Origin: an uncultured Pseudomonadales bacterium
Lineage (GTDB): Bacteria; Pseudomonadota; Gammaproteobacteria; Pseudomonadales; Pseudohongiellaceae
NCBI GenBank assembly: GCA_943789485.1
Contig: CALSUH010000004.1
Coordinates: 1 to 64,000 of the forward strand
Direction: 5' to 3'
Length of the DNA: 64,000 bases
The notes under the pieces were generated by a model. That model was given only the letters and a program-made list of their open reading frames with translations, searched no databases and was not told the DNA's origin. The position numbers and the translations under genes are program-made. How positions within the stretch are numbered: the stretch's first letter is position 1; every line of letters starts with the position of its first letter. Of this stretch, positions 35,836-45,336 are shown in pieces.

Positions 35836-37014
35836 TCAACTGACCACGGAACTCGCTCTCAAGCTTTCTATTTCAGCGGGTTTGAGGCTCAAACTTTCTC
35901 TCAATATCTCATTCGTATGCTCGCCTAGCTTCGCTACCCAAGAAGCCGCATCATTGTCCGTGCCGGCAAGCTTAAATGGCATATTCTGAATTAGAAAATC
36001 ACCGAGTACGTCATCAAAAATTGAAGCAAATGAATGTCGCTCAACTACTTGAGGATGGGCAAACAAGTCATCGACCTGCTGATACAAGCTGCAAGGCACT
36101 CCGGCACGGTTCAACGCTTCTTCACATTCGCGAGCGCTAAGCGAGACAGACCATCGCTCGACTTCCTCAGCCAACAAATAGAAATTCGCGGTACGCGGCC
36201 CCCGCACAAAACGAGGATCCTCTAACAAATCTGGCCGACCAAGCGCTGCGGCCAGACATTCCAGATTCTTATCCGAAACTACGCAGACCATAACGAAGCC
36301 ATCTTTCACTTTGGCTGGAAAGAACCTGCCTATCAGGGCAGGTTCTTCCATCTGTGCCGACTGTATATGAGCGGGAATTAGCGTCATCATAGATTCCATC
36401 ATACTGACATCGATGTAACTGCCCCCGCCTCCTCGCTCACGTCCAAGCAGCGCCGTCTGGATCGCGCCAAAGGCGTAACTCCCGGTAAGAATATCAGCGA
36501 CCATGATCTCCCAATTGCTGGGGCGTATAGCCTCATCTGCATTAGGTCCTTGCTGTGACCGGGCGTGCACACTATCGAATCCGCTAGCGGCATGAACTAT
36601 TGGCGCATAAGCTGCGCGATTCACATAAGGGCCACTCTGACCGAATCCAGAGATTGAACAATAGACGAGCTCGGGGTTTTGGAGTTGCAAGCTCTCAAAG
36701 TCCAGCCCAAATTTAGCCATTATTCCAGGCCTAAAATTCTCTATCACGATGTCTGCATCGCTTATTAATTGTTTAACCAGTGACTGTCCAGCGGGCTGCT
36801 TCAAATCTACTGCTATGCTGCGCTTACCTGCATTGAAGTGAGCAAATACCGACGTAATGCCATCTACGCCACGCGTCAGGTCTCCAGCGCCAGGGCTTTC
36901 AACCTTTATCACGTCCGCCCCGCAATCGCGAAGAAAACGAGAACAGATGGGCCCGGCGAAAACAGCGGAAAAGTCGACGACTTTATAGCCATCGAGAGGT
37001 TTACTTTTACTCAT
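35836..37014 (-). CDS. Class III CoA-transferase (CaiB/BaiF family)
   Basis: 392 residues. Family hallmarks are LDGYKVVDFSAVFAGPICSR, the catalytic region GADVIKVESPGAGDLTRG, NAGKRSIAVDLKQPAG, ADIVIENFRPGIMAKFG and YCSISGFGQSGPY. Members move CoA between an acyl-CoA and a free acid in oxalate, carnitine, bile acid or aromatic degradation; the substrate is not readable from sequence. No acyl-CoA dehydrogenase or hydratase is adjacent, so the pathway is undefined. The ATG at 37014 fits the family start. Confidence 0.9.
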   Translation of the reverse strand: MSKSKPLDGYKVVDFSAVFAGPICSRFLRDCGADVIKVESPGAGDLTRGVDGITSVFAHFNAGKRSIAVDLKQPAGQSLVKQLISDADIVIENFRPGIMAKFGLDFESLQLQNPELVYCSISGFGQSGPYVNRAAYAPIVHAASGFDSVHARSQQGPNADEAIRPSNWEIMVADILTGSYAFGAIQTALLGRERGGGGSYIDVSMMESMMTLIPAHIQSAQMEEPALIGRFFPAKVKDGFVMVCVVSDKNLECLAAALGRPDLLEDPRFVRGPRTANFYLLAEEVERWSVSLSARECEEALNRAGVPCSLYQQVDDLFAHPQVVERHSFASIFDDVLGDFLIQNMPFKLAGTDNDAASWVAKLGEHTNEILRESLSLKPAEIESLRASSVVS

Positions 37015-37198
37015 GAATTACACTCTGTCTAAAAGGTGAGATTACGTTAGCGGCTGGCAGGCCTGTCATTAACAATGGCGCGCAATCAATGGGCGGGAAA
37101 CTAAATTCTCTTTCTTATAACGTCGATACAGTCCTTAGGGACAACCACTTTATCTGACTGCCCCCAAAGGCAATGGAAAATACCTTCGCTTAGTATGA

Positions 37199-38227
37199 CT
37201 ATTGCGCGGCCGCTTCCATCTCCAGTCTACGTGCCCCAGCTAATATGCCAGGCATGGAATAGTTTCCTTCGTGGCAAGCATATTCATAGAGGCCGTCATC
37301 CGTCGCGTAGAAGCTCAACTCTGCAGTCCAGGGCTGACTGTAAATATTGCTGTCCTCTACGGTAAACTGGTAGAAAATTTCATCATCAGAATATCGACTG
37401 AATCGCTCGATAATATGACCCTCTTTAGTTATCGGCACCGCGCTCTGGCTGAGTTGCAGTGGATCTATATTCACTGTCTCTACAACAAGCACACCATCTT
37501 CATACCATCCTACGGAATCACCGAACCACTGCTCTAATACCAGGGGCCTACGATTAGCTCGCGCATCTGCCGCCGAATCGTAAATCGGAATTATACGCGC
37601 ATCGTGCACCATCTCCACGAGGATCATGACGTAGTCTTCGGTCTGCACGAATTGGTAGGTATTGTTATACAAAGCGGACATCATGCCCGGGCCAGCCTTG
37701 TTTCCAAAACCTATAAGACAGCGCTCCGCGTTAGGGATAGCCTCAGGGCCTCGAGCATCACCAAAGCCGGTCTCATAGCGAGAACCAAAATTGCGCCGCT
37801 CGAAATCATAGCTCGGATTCTCAAGTCGAGGCACCTGGCCATTCTCGGGAATCACAACGTAGGAGGTACGGTAATCTCCCTTTATCAACGCAAGGTTTGC
37901 GCCCGGCTCTACCCAGAAATTGTTGTAAGCACGAGTACCGAAGTCCTCATCGGCAGCGGTTGGGGTATCGTTTACCCCATCACCCTCGTCCAAGCCCCCT
38001 TCAAGGCCCGCAATTGGGGTGTTGGCGGCAATCACTCTGGCTTCTTCTGGCGTGACTACCAGCGTCTCTAGACCGTCTGGGCGAGAAAGTTTCGTGAGCG
38101 AAGCGTTGGTCCAAACACCCTCTAAATCTGGTCTGGCGTTATCCTGCGCCTGCACCGGCAGGGCTATTAAACTGGCACATACGAGTAAAGCACTCATTCT
38201 TGTTGTAGTTTTCACTGAGATTGTCAT
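37199..38227 (-). CDS. Conserved exported protein of unknown function
   Basis: 342 residues with signal peptide (cleavage near LPVQAQ). The mature start PDLEGVWTNASLTKLSRPDG resembles a recurrent exported family in gammaproteobacteria and acidobacteria. Other marks are DYRTSYVVIPENGQVPRLEN, ERCLIGFGNKAGPGMMSALY and the C-terminal YACHEGNYSMPGILAGARR. The last motif has conserved Cys/His/Glu. The fold is probably beta-rich and no enzymatic function is established. AGGAGA precedes the ATG by 6 nt. Confidence 0.7.
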   Translation of the reverse strand: MTISVKTTTRMSALLVCASLIALPVQAQDNARPDLEGVWTNASLTKLSRPDGLETLVVTPEEARVIAANTPIAGLEGGLDEGDGVNDTPTAADEDFGTRAYNNFWVEPGANLALIKGDYRTSYVVIPENGQVPRLENPSYDFERRNFGSRYETGFGDARGPEAIPNAERCLIGFGNKAGPGMMSALYNNTYQFVQTEDYVMILVEMVHDARIIPIYDSAADARANRRPLVLEQWFGDSVGWYEDGVLVVETVNIDPLQLSQSAVPITKEGHIIERFSRYSDDEIFYQFTVEDSNIYSQPWTAELSFYATDDGLYEYACHEGNYSMPGILAGARRLEMEAAAQ

Positions 38228-38507
38228 TCGTTGTCTCCTAGCAAATTGGGACGCTAAACCGATTTACGCCCTGCTAACTCAGCGAATGCGCCAGCTAAAG
38301 GGCAGTAATAATCAGCCATTTGAACCTTGATACAGACAAAAGTCAAAGAAGTGCTAACAACAGAGGCTTTAAAGTGGGTTGCCCGAATTCCCACACACTA
38401 GCACTGGACTGGGCTATTCTCTCGAGAAGCCATCAAAATCAAAAACTCGCCGCAAGAAAAGACAGATAACCTCTTGTTAAGCGCGACCTGCCCTTTCTAC
38501 ATAGCCT

Positions 38508-40970
38508 TTACAAGCTATCTGCTATCCCTTCCAGCGTTTCCGCCAAAGATGCATAACGCACACCCGAGATGCCATTGAAATCCCCAGCGGCCTCGGAAAA
38601 ATCGTCTGCAAGAGTATTGAGCGCACGAACTGTGTTGCGTCGATTACCATTATTTCCAGCTAGCAAAGCCTCGGCACGCTCTAGCGCAGCACTTAGCTCG
38701 CTTGCCTGGTTTGCACTGAGCCGGTTTTCACGCTGCAACTGATCCATATACGCTCGCGCGACAACCGGCACTGCAGGCCACTTTACAATCTCTTGCGTCT
38801 GCGCATTTACAATGCCATTTAGCTCCGGCAATGAAGCCGCTGCGATTTCGTTCTCGGTCAGATAATCGCTAGATTGCAGGGCAAACACATCGAGTCCACG
38901 CGAAATTTCTGTGCCGTAGATGTGGCCGTTATACCAGTAAGTGGACCAATACCCTCCAGTAATCAATTCTTCCTCATCAATGGGACCACGGTCGAAGAAC
39001 GCGATCTCGACCGGATTCATTGAATCGGTGAAATCTACAAGCGACACACCACCCTGATACCAAGCTTGAACGAATAGATCACGGCCGGGCACTGGAATCA
39101 AAGAGCCGTTGTGAGCGACACAGTTCTCCGTGTCCGTTTGCGGCGCCGACATTTTATAGTGGCTACGGAATTGTAGTTTGCCATCGACGATGTCATAGAA
39201 AGCATCCGCTCCCCAAGTTAAAGGGTCTTGTGCTCTGCACCTAGGACGGCCACCACCACCCCACTCGTCGGTAAAAATCACCTTGTCGCCACGGTTATTA
39301 AAAGTAGCCGAGTGCCAGTAAGAGAAGCCAGGATCGATAACTTGATCCAATCGTTCGGGGTTTGCGGGATCCGAGATATCCAATAGAATGCCATTACCAG
39401 AACAGGCGCCAGCGGCCAACCCGATACCGGGGAACGTAGTTATATCGTGGCACTGATTCGTCTGTCTCGTAGTCTGCGTGCCATCGCCGTGATCGCCCCC
39501 GTCCCACAAACCCGCCAGCGTTCCGTTATCCGGGTCAGCGAAGATAAAGGGGCGATTAACGATGCGTGCTGCTGCTGGATTTTCTGCAGGGATTTCGATG
39601 ACTTCTATGCGAAATAGCGCCGAGTTCTCATCTTCAAAGGGCGAATCATTGGAACAACCTGCCAACTCCTCGTCATCGCGTGCCGCACTCGTGCCAGATA
39701 CGTAGACATAAATGTTGCCTGACGTGGTAGTCGGATCAGACACCACAGTATGTGTGTGCGAACCGCGGCAGGTTTGTACCGCTGCAACTTGAGTTGGGCG
39801 AGTAAAATCACTCACATCGAAGATTCGAATGCCTCTCACTCGCTCATCACTGACCGGTTCTGGAACGCCTTGAAGGCCGCAGTCTAATCTTCCTCGAGCT
39901 TCTTGGACAGACATTATCAGCAGATTACCCACTAGTGACACATCTCCCTGCCCACCCGGACACACAACTGAGCCAATATGCCGTGGCGCTCGCGCGTTGC
40001 TGATGTCGTAGGTATTAAAGCCGTGGTAGTTACCTGCCACCATGTAGTTACCTGAGAACAGTAAGTCGGTATTTGAGAAACTCAACAAAGCCGGGCGAGG
40101 ATCTGAATTTTCGTCTTCGTCTTCGTCTGGCGTCTCCGGGGTATCGCCACTCGCAGCGTCTTCAATCTCTTGCAGGCGGCTCAAGGAAATACCAGAAGGT
40201 CTTTCGGGGTCGAAGAAGCCTGTCGGCTTAGGCAGCGATGCGACAATTTGCATGTTCAGCGCGGCCTCGCCAGCGTCTCTGAAGCCCGCCGCCAAACCAA
40301 CTCGCGGATCGGGATTCAGGCTTGCAAGCAGAAGGTCCATGCGCTCGATCTCCGATGTTTGATCAGAGGTCAAATCGGAGGTAAATTCGTAAAGCAGTGG
40401 ATCTTGTACAGAGCCGCGCTGGTCTAACAACATCTCAACCATATCCAGAGCACCCTGATGATGATCAATCATGTATTCCAAATAGAGCCGATTAAACTCC
40501 GGACCGGATGCGGCAGCAAGCTCTTCCATCTGCTCATCGCTGAGCATGCCCTTCATGCGCTCGAAACCAGGCTGATGATGAACATCCTCGGCAGGCGCAT
40601 CGAGCCCCTGATCAACGAGCCAGCCCTGCATCATAGAAATCTCATCGTCCTGTGACAAAGTAATGCGCGCAGCTACTGCAAGAACCGTTGTGTTATTGGT
40701 TCGATCTTGCGCTAACGCCGACATCTCTTTCGCCTGCGAGTGATGCGGAATCATGCCGCGCAAAAACTGAATATCACCGAGCGAGTAGGATAAGGCAGCG
40801 AGATCCGACGCCTCTTCTGCGGTAATTACTCGACTCGCCTGCCCTGGTGCCCCTGGCTGAATAATAGGCACCTGAGCCTGTGCCAGATTGGAAATACCAC
40901 ATACTGTCAGAACAGTCAGCAGGGTCCAATTAACCTTGGAATTGAGAATTCTTGGGAATAACATGGTCAT
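38508..40970 (-). CDS. DUF305 - LVIVD beta-propeller exported protein
   Basis: 820 residues with a signal peptide (cleavage near AQAQ). Residues about 65-230 form a DUF305 ferritin-like unit with the paired motifs FLRGMIPHHSQAKEMS and YLEYMIDHHQGALDMVEML, whose His/Met are thought to bind copper or other metals. After an acidic linker (about 275-290) a propeller of LVIVD-like repeats runs to about 720 (for example GNYHGFNTYDISNARAPRHI, ISDPANPERLDQV, SLVDFTDSMNPVEIAFFD). A helical tail rich in Ala/Leu/Arg ends the protein. GGAG lies 8 nt upstream of a second ATG two codons in (40964), which may be the true start. Role unknown; a periplasmic metal-handling or surface protein is inferred. Confidence 0.82.
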   Translation of the reverse strand: MTMLFPRILNSKVNWTLLTVLTVCGISNLAQAQVPIIQPGAPGQASRVITAEEASDLAALSYSLGDIQFLRGMIPHHSQAKEMSALAQDRTNNTTVLAVAARITLSQDDEISMMQGWLVDQGLDAPAEDVHHQPGFERMKGMLSDEQMEELAAASGPEFNRLYLEYMIDHHQGALDMVEMLLDQRGSVQDPLLYEFTSDLTSDQTSEIERMDLLLASLNPDPRVGLAAGFRDAGEAALNMQIVASLPKPTGFFDPERPSGISLSRLQEIEDAASGDTPETPDEDEDENSDPRPALLSFSNTDLLFSGNYMVAGNYHGFNTYDISNARAPRHIGSVVCPGGQGDVSLVGNLLIMSVQEARGRLDCGLQGVPEPVSDERVRGIRIFDVSDFTRPTQVAAVQTCRGSHTHTVVSDPTTTSGNIYVYVSGTSAARDDEELAGCSNDSPFEDENSALFRIEVIEIPAENPAAARIVNRPFIFADPDNGTLAGLWDGGDHGDGTQTTRQTNQCHDITTFPGIGLAAGACSGNGILLDISDPANPERLDQVIDPGFSYWHSATFNNRGDKVIFTDEWGGGGRPRCRAQDPLTWGADAFYDIVDGKLQFRSHYKMSAPQTDTENCVAHNGSLIPVPGRDLFVQAWYQGGVSLVDFTDSMNPVEIAFFDRGPIDEEELITGGYWSTYWYNGHIYGTEISRGLDVFALQSSDYLTENEIAAASLPELNGIVNAQTQEIVKWPAVPVVARAYMDQLQRENRLSANQASELSAALERAEALLAGNNGNRRNTVRALNTLADDFSEAAGDFNGISGVRYASLAETLEGIADSL

Positions 40971-41178
40971 AGCTCCCTAATGCATGGAAATAAATATTGT
41001 AGTGTTCAGAAATCAGTTAGAAGTATGCCTGAATCCGCAGGTAACACCAATATGCTCTTTGCGAACACCTGGGCGCGAAAGACTTACCGTTAACTGGAAT
41101 TTTAACTGCCTGTGTCTGCATTGTGTTTACTCAAGCAGATTCATCCCAGCTTTCATATTCGCGTAACAAGCACCCAAC

Positions 41179-41215
41179 AAAAAGCCCCATTCTGCTAGGC
41201 CTAATGGGGCTTTTT
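41179..41215 (-). terminator. Rho-independent terminator of the PQQ-YceI operon
   Basis: AAAAAGCCCCATT pairs with AATGGGGCTTTTT over an 11-nt loop; T run on the minus strand. It lies 22 nt beyond the lipoprotein YceI stop. Confidence 0.9.
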
Positions 41216-41237
41216 TGCTGCGTCACTGACTTTTCCC

Positions 41238-41882
41238 CTATTCAGGAACCGCCATAAATTCAACATGAATCTCAAGCTCGATATTATCTCCGACACCGAA
41301 GCTGGTAAATCTATCGAGGCCAAAATCAGAGCGCAGAAATTCACCACTTGCCGAGAAGCCTAACGTATAGCTGCGAGTAAGGAAATTTCGACCGCCGCCA
41401 TGGAAGTTGATTTCCAGATTCATAGGAAGCGTAACGCCGAGCAGAGTCAGATCACCTTGAAATACAAAAGTGTCTTCATCAATTGACTCAACAAAGGCAG
41501 TCGTTTTGAATGCAGCTTGCGGAAACTCTTCAACATTGAACCAGCTGTCGCCGCGCAACTCTTCAGCGAACTCGTCATTATTAATATCCAGACCTGCTGT
41601 ATTAATAACCACTTCCAGAGTTGCAGCCTCGATATTTTCCGGATCGAAATCCAGTGATGCATCGAAGTCGTTAAATCTACCGATGAAGGTAGAAAAGCCT
41701 AGATGATTGAGTTTCCACAACAACGTCGCATGATTCGGATCAAGCGTGTATGCGCCGCCTCTAAGCTCGGTTATGTCTGTGTTGAAATCAGGTGTCAGCA
41801 AGCGCTCGCATGAAACTAGAAATACCGAGCAAACTAGTACTAGTAAAAGACGACGTGTGTTGAAATAAAATCGAGTAAACAT
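41238..41882 (-). CDS. YceI-family lipoprotein
   Basis: 214 residues. A lipobox (FLVSC) gives a lipid anchor. The lipocalin-like YceI domain shows YTLDPNHATLLWKLNHLGFS at its start, the GRFNDFDASLDFDPENIEAA strand, GDSWFNVEEFPQAAFKTT, and FQGDLTLLGVTLPMNLEINF. YceI proteins bind polyprenyl chains such as ubiquinone or isoprenoid pyrophosphates in the barrel. It is the last gene of a three-gene unit, 32 nt after another YceI gene that follows a PQQ dehydrogenase gene. A quinone-related role beside the dehydrogenase is inferred. Confidence 0.9.
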   Translation of the reverse strand: MFTRFYFNTRRLLLVLVCSVFLVSCERLLTPDFNTDITELRGGAYTLDPNHATLLWKLNHLGFSTFIGRFNDFDASLDFDPENIEAATLEVVINTAGLDINNDEFAEELRGDSWFNVEEFPQAAFKTTAFVESIDEDTFVFQGDLTLLGVTLPMNLEINFHGGGRNFLTRSYTLGFSASGEFLRSDFGLDRFTSFGVGDNIELEIHVEFMAVPE

Positions 41883-41914
41883 TGATATAACCTATTTGTT
41901 GGTAAATCTATTAA

Positions 41915-42496
41915 TTATTCTTGCACCGCGTAAACGTCTACAGTGACGGTCACGTCGTTTGGAACCTCGGAAGTATTCGCCCAGTAACCTTGGCCAACGC
42001 CGTAGTCTAAACGCTGAAGAATCACTTCACTGGTGAGGTTAAAACAAACGCTTCCATCACATGTCTCAATACTAAGATCGAATGGAAAAGTCAGCGGATG
42101 AGTCTGATCACGAATTGTTAATATGCCGTCGGCTTCAAAGGAAGTCACCCCAGTTAGACTGCACTTCTCAGCCTTAAATGTTGCTGTCGGCCATGAGTCC
42201 ACATCGAACAATTCATAATCAAGCAAGTAGTCTAGAACTTCTGGTGAATCGACTTCAATATCAGCGATGTTAATAGTTACGTTGAATTCACAGCTAGTAG
42301 GGCTCATAGGATCGATATCGAAAGTAGCCTGAACATTTGTAAATCGACCCTCATAGGGGTCCGTACCATAGTTATACTTAAAAGTTACCATTGAATTTCC
42401 GGGATCAATTACCCAGTCAGCTGCCTGAAGAGGCAGACCAATTAACAACAGAGGTAGCGCAAGTAAAGTTCGGTCTAAAAAAGTTCGCATAGTCAT
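41915..42496 (-). CDS. YceI-family periplasmic protein
   Basis: 193 residues with a signal peptide (cleavage near LQAAD). The YceI pattern is clear: WVIDPGNSMVTFKYNYGTDP, the GRFTNVQATFDIDP strand, LFDVDSWPTATFKAEK and GILTIRDQTHPLTFPFDL. It differs from its neighbour by four Cys that may form disulfides. GGAG lies 6 nt before the ATG. It starts 21 nt after the PQQ dehydrogenase stop, which argues for co-transcription. It probably binds a quinone or other isoprenoid, as known for the family. Confidence 0.9.
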   Translation of the reverse strand: MTMRTFLDRTLLALPLLLIGLPLQAADWVIDPGNSMVTFKYNYGTDPYEGRFTNVQATFDIDPMSPTSCEFNVTINIADIEVDSPEVLDYLLDYELFDVDSWPTATFKAEKCSLTGVTSFEADGILTIRDQTHPLTFPFDLSIETCDGSVCFNLTSEVILQRLDYGVGQGYWANTSEVPNDVTVTVDVYAVQE

Positions 42497-42517
42497 AATT
42501 ACTCCTGGTTCAAAAAA

Positions 42518-44458
42518 TTACGGAAGGGCTAGTGCCACTAACTGAGTGGGACCAGCGTTACCGCTAACAAACATGGCAATGTACTGCTTGCCATCGACTT
42601 CATAAGTCATGGGTTGCCCAGATTGCATATTGGGCAGATCTATTTCAGCGACGATTTCGCCGGTTTGCTTATCGTAGGCACGGAATATGGGGCTAGCACC
42701 CGGGCCACCGCCGCCTTCACCTGCAAACAACAATGTTTTAGTCAAAACTAATCCCGCTCTAGTTGGTACTCCCGTGCGCGGGATGTCCACGCCCTGCAAG
42801 GCCGGGTGATTCTTGATTTGGTCTGGGGTGTCAGCATTCGCCACCTGAAAAACATGATCGCCAGAGTTCATATCGATAGCTGTAATGCGGCCATAGGGAG
42901 GCTTAATAACATCCAAACCTTGCACTCGCGGTACACGTACGCCGAAGGCCATGCTGAAGTCCAGATCTGAATCCGGATCCTTACCTACTGATAAAAGAGC
43001 AAGAGCCGTTCTCGAAGGCACATAGATAATGCCCGTCTCAGGGTCCATTGCCGCACCTTCCCAGTTAGCACCGCCGGTAGACGAAGGCAGGCTCAGAACA
43101 CCTCGTGTGCCATCGGCAGCATCAACTTGAGACGGAGGCGTATAAAGGTTGGGACCGAAGCGAAATTCTGAAACCGCTTCCATTGCCGCCGCTCGAAGCT
43201 CCGGTGTGAAATCGATTATGTCGTCTTCAGAAACTCCCTGACGGTCAAATGGCGCTGGCTTGGTTGGAAATGGCTGTGTTGCTGCGTACCATTCACCTGG
43301 TACATCGCCTGCCGGAACCGGTAGTTCTTCGATTGGCCATACTGGCTCACCAGTAATTCTGTCGAAAGTGTAAACCCAATTTTGCTTAGTAACTTGCATA
43401 ACGATCTTGCGACCATTTGGTAAATCCGCGACTACTGGAGCGGAAGGATTGTCCCAGTCCCAGATGTCATGGTGAATTAACTGGAAATGCCACTGCCTTT
43501 CTCCAGTTTGTATATCCACCGCAACTAGTGCGTTGGCGAATAGATTGTCACCCGGACGATCACCGCCGTAACGGTCACCTGTTGCCGACTCTACTGGTAG
43601 ATAAAGATGGCCCATCTCTGGATCGCCTGACATGGTCGCCCAAACACCAGCGTTACCAGTAAATTCAACGCCACCATCTAGCCACGTTTCAAAACCAACT
43701 TCACCACGCTCTGGAATGGTGTGGAAGGTCCACATAAGTTCGCCAGTACGTGCATCGTAGGCACGGACATCGCCTTTAACATTCGACTTGGAACGCGGTC
43801 GCATACCTACGCGGTGTGCCGGTCCTACTACCACTACATCGTTCATCACGAACGGAGGCATGGAAGAACCAATATCGATGTCGTCGTATCTGTCGTCTTC
43901 AGCATTTCTGAGACCCATGAACAAATCTACGCTGCCATTTTCACCAAAATTTGGATCAGGAATGCCAGTCTTTGCATCTAATGAAACCAACTGAAAGCCT
44001 GGCGTAATGCTCAGGATGCGGTCTTCACCATTGGATCGATAGTGTGACAATCCGCGGCCAGCACCTTTACGAGGAGCATGATTGAATCTCTCACCTTCTT
44101 GCGGCCGCCATAGCCACAGTAGTTGTCCGGTAGCGGCGTCGATAGCCCCTACATTTCGCGTATTGCCCATGGTGACGTAAAGAACACCATCGATAGCAAT
44201 AGGTGTAGACGGATTATTAAATTCGGCTGAAGGGCCTATAGGGGCAGTATTGAAGCTCCATGCGACTGCAAGCTCGCCAACGTTTTCTGCATTAATCTGG
44301 TCTAAAGGAGAATAGCGCTGAGCAAATTTACCGCCGTGATGATCCGGCCAGTCACCGTCGTTTACTGTGGTGCCGGACTGGCTCCAAGCGGCGGAGGAAA
44401 AAAGCAGCGCAGCCATGCTCACGGTGAATGAAGAAATCAATCGTTTTGTTGTTACCAT
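42518..44458 (-). CDS. PQQ-dependent dehydrogenase (glucose-dehydrogenase-like quinoprotein), exported
   Basis: 646 residues from the ATG at 44458, chosen over a more upstream ATG because GGAGAG and then the signal peptide (cleavage near SAAWSQ) fit it. The eight-bladed PQQ propeller is recognised from DWPDHHGGKFAQRYSPLDQI, TPIAIDGVLYVTMGNTRNVG, the repeated tryptophan-docking strands (GAIDAATGQLLWLWRP, VRAYDARTGELMWTFHT, ALVAVDIQTGERQWHFQLIH) and HHDIWDWDNPSAPVV with the putative catalytic Asp. It lacks the membrane-spanning N-terminus of classical membrane glucose dehydrogenase. First gene of an operon with two YceI genes. The substrate is a sugar or alcohol, not resolved. Confidence 0.85.
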   Translation of the reverse strand: MVTTKRLISSFTVSMAALLFSSAAWSQSGTTVNDGDWPDHHGGKFAQRYSPLDQINAENVGELAVAWSFNTAPIGPSAEFNNPSTPIAIDGVLYVTMGNTRNVGAIDAATGQLLWLWRPQEGERFNHAPRKGAGRGLSHYRSNGEDRILSITPGFQLVSLDAKTGIPDPNFGENGSVDLFMGLRNAEDDRYDDIDIGSSMPPFVMNDVVVVGPAHRVGMRPRSKSNVKGDVRAYDARTGELMWTFHTIPERGEVGFETWLDGGVEFTGNAGVWATMSGDPEMGHLYLPVESATGDRYGGDRPGDNLFANALVAVDIQTGERQWHFQLIHHDIWDWDNPSAPVVADLPNGRKIVMQVTKQNWVYTFDRITGEPVWPIEELPVPAGDVPGEWYAATQPFPTKPAPFDRQGVSEDDIIDFTPELRAAAMEAVSEFRFGPNLYTPPSQVDAADGTRGVLSLPSSTGGANWEGAAMDPETGIIYVPSRTALALLSVGKDPDSDLDFSMAFGVRVPRVQGLDVIKPPYGRITAIDMNSGDHVFQVANADTPDQIKNHPALQGVDIPRTGVPTRAGLVLTKTLLFAGEGGGGPGASPIFRAYDKQTGEIVAEIDLPNMQSGQPMTYEVDGKQYIAMFVSGNAGPTQLVALALP

Positions 44459-44854
44459 CTTTGGACTCTCCAGATATAAATTCTTTGTGTGTCGCCGCAT
44501 TGCCAAGGGGTCAGCCATTCGGCTCTGCCATCTGTGCTACACGTAATTAACACCGAGAATCGGCACACTAAATTACCGGCTAGAAGCGGGATGGAAAGCA
44601 TAAGCAATCTTTCTCCTACAAGCAAGCCTACCACTGTATTGTGTCTTGAAAACCATGATAAATATCAGTTGCTTAACGGACTCTGAACGAGCAGGGTTGT
44701 AATTCTTTGTAACGAGCAAAGCTCGGCAACGCTCCACCGCAAAAAAACTGCCCTTTAACCTATATTTAGGCTGCTAAAGCAGCTATTTATTCGTAGGTGA
44801 CTAAGATAGACTCATCGAACTGGGTTTTACGCGCACCGCGACGAGGAGATGATC
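44459..44854. other. Divergent promoter region, no gene
   Basis: 396 bp between the PQQ-YceI operon (minus) and the exported helical protein plus soluble-type PQQ dehydrogenase (plus). No protein-like frame seen. Both flanking units concern PQQ enzymes, so shared control is conceivable. Confidence 0.45.
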
Positions 44855-45247
44855 ATGAAAAATACATTTTTAAGGAAATTGTTATTGGCTGCCACGATTG
44901 GTCTATTTTCCCAATTTGCAGTCGCTCAAGATGCCGCTACGACTGCAGCAGCCAAGCAGGTAGCTGACATCGTTGCTAGCCTAAACCACTTCCCTTCGGA
45001 TGCGGACAAAGCCACGCTAGGCGCTATTAGTGGAAATGCCCAACTTCCACAGGGTCTGCGCGATATGGCCACTGCTGTAGCGAATATTCAACATGCCGCA
45101 ACAGCAGAAGACAAAGCTACTTTGGCTGCGATTCAAGCAAGCGATACTGTGCCAGATGCTGGCAAGGCCTTAGCCGGAATCATCGCTGGCATCAATCACA
45201 CTGCCAGTGCCGATGCGAAGACTCAACTAGCACAACTATTTCCATAG
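44855..45247 (+). CDS. Small exported helical-repeat protein
   Basis: 130 residues from the second ATG (GAGGAG 6 nt upstream). Signal peptide ending near FAVAQ. The mature protein is Ala-rich and built from two to three related units of about 35 residues: KQVADIVASLNHFPSDADKA, AVANIQHAATAEDKATLAAI and AGIIAGINHTASADAKTQLA share the pattern I.....H.AS..DK..L. An all-helical periplasmic protein is likely. It lies 89 nt upstream of the PQQ sugar dehydrogenase and may be co-transcribed. The family was not recognised. Confidence 0.7.
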   Translation: MKNTFLRKLLLAATIGLFSQFAVAQDAATTAAAKQVADIVASLNHFPSDADKATLGAISGNAQLPQGLRDMATAVANIQHAATAEDKATLAAIQASDTVPDAGKALAGIIAGINHTASADAKTQLAQLFP

Positions 45248-45336
45248 AAAATTAACTTCAAGAAATACCCGTTTAACAGGCTCGCCTACCTTGAATAGAC
45301 GAGCCTGAATTGATTAGAACTAGAGAGGATTACATT

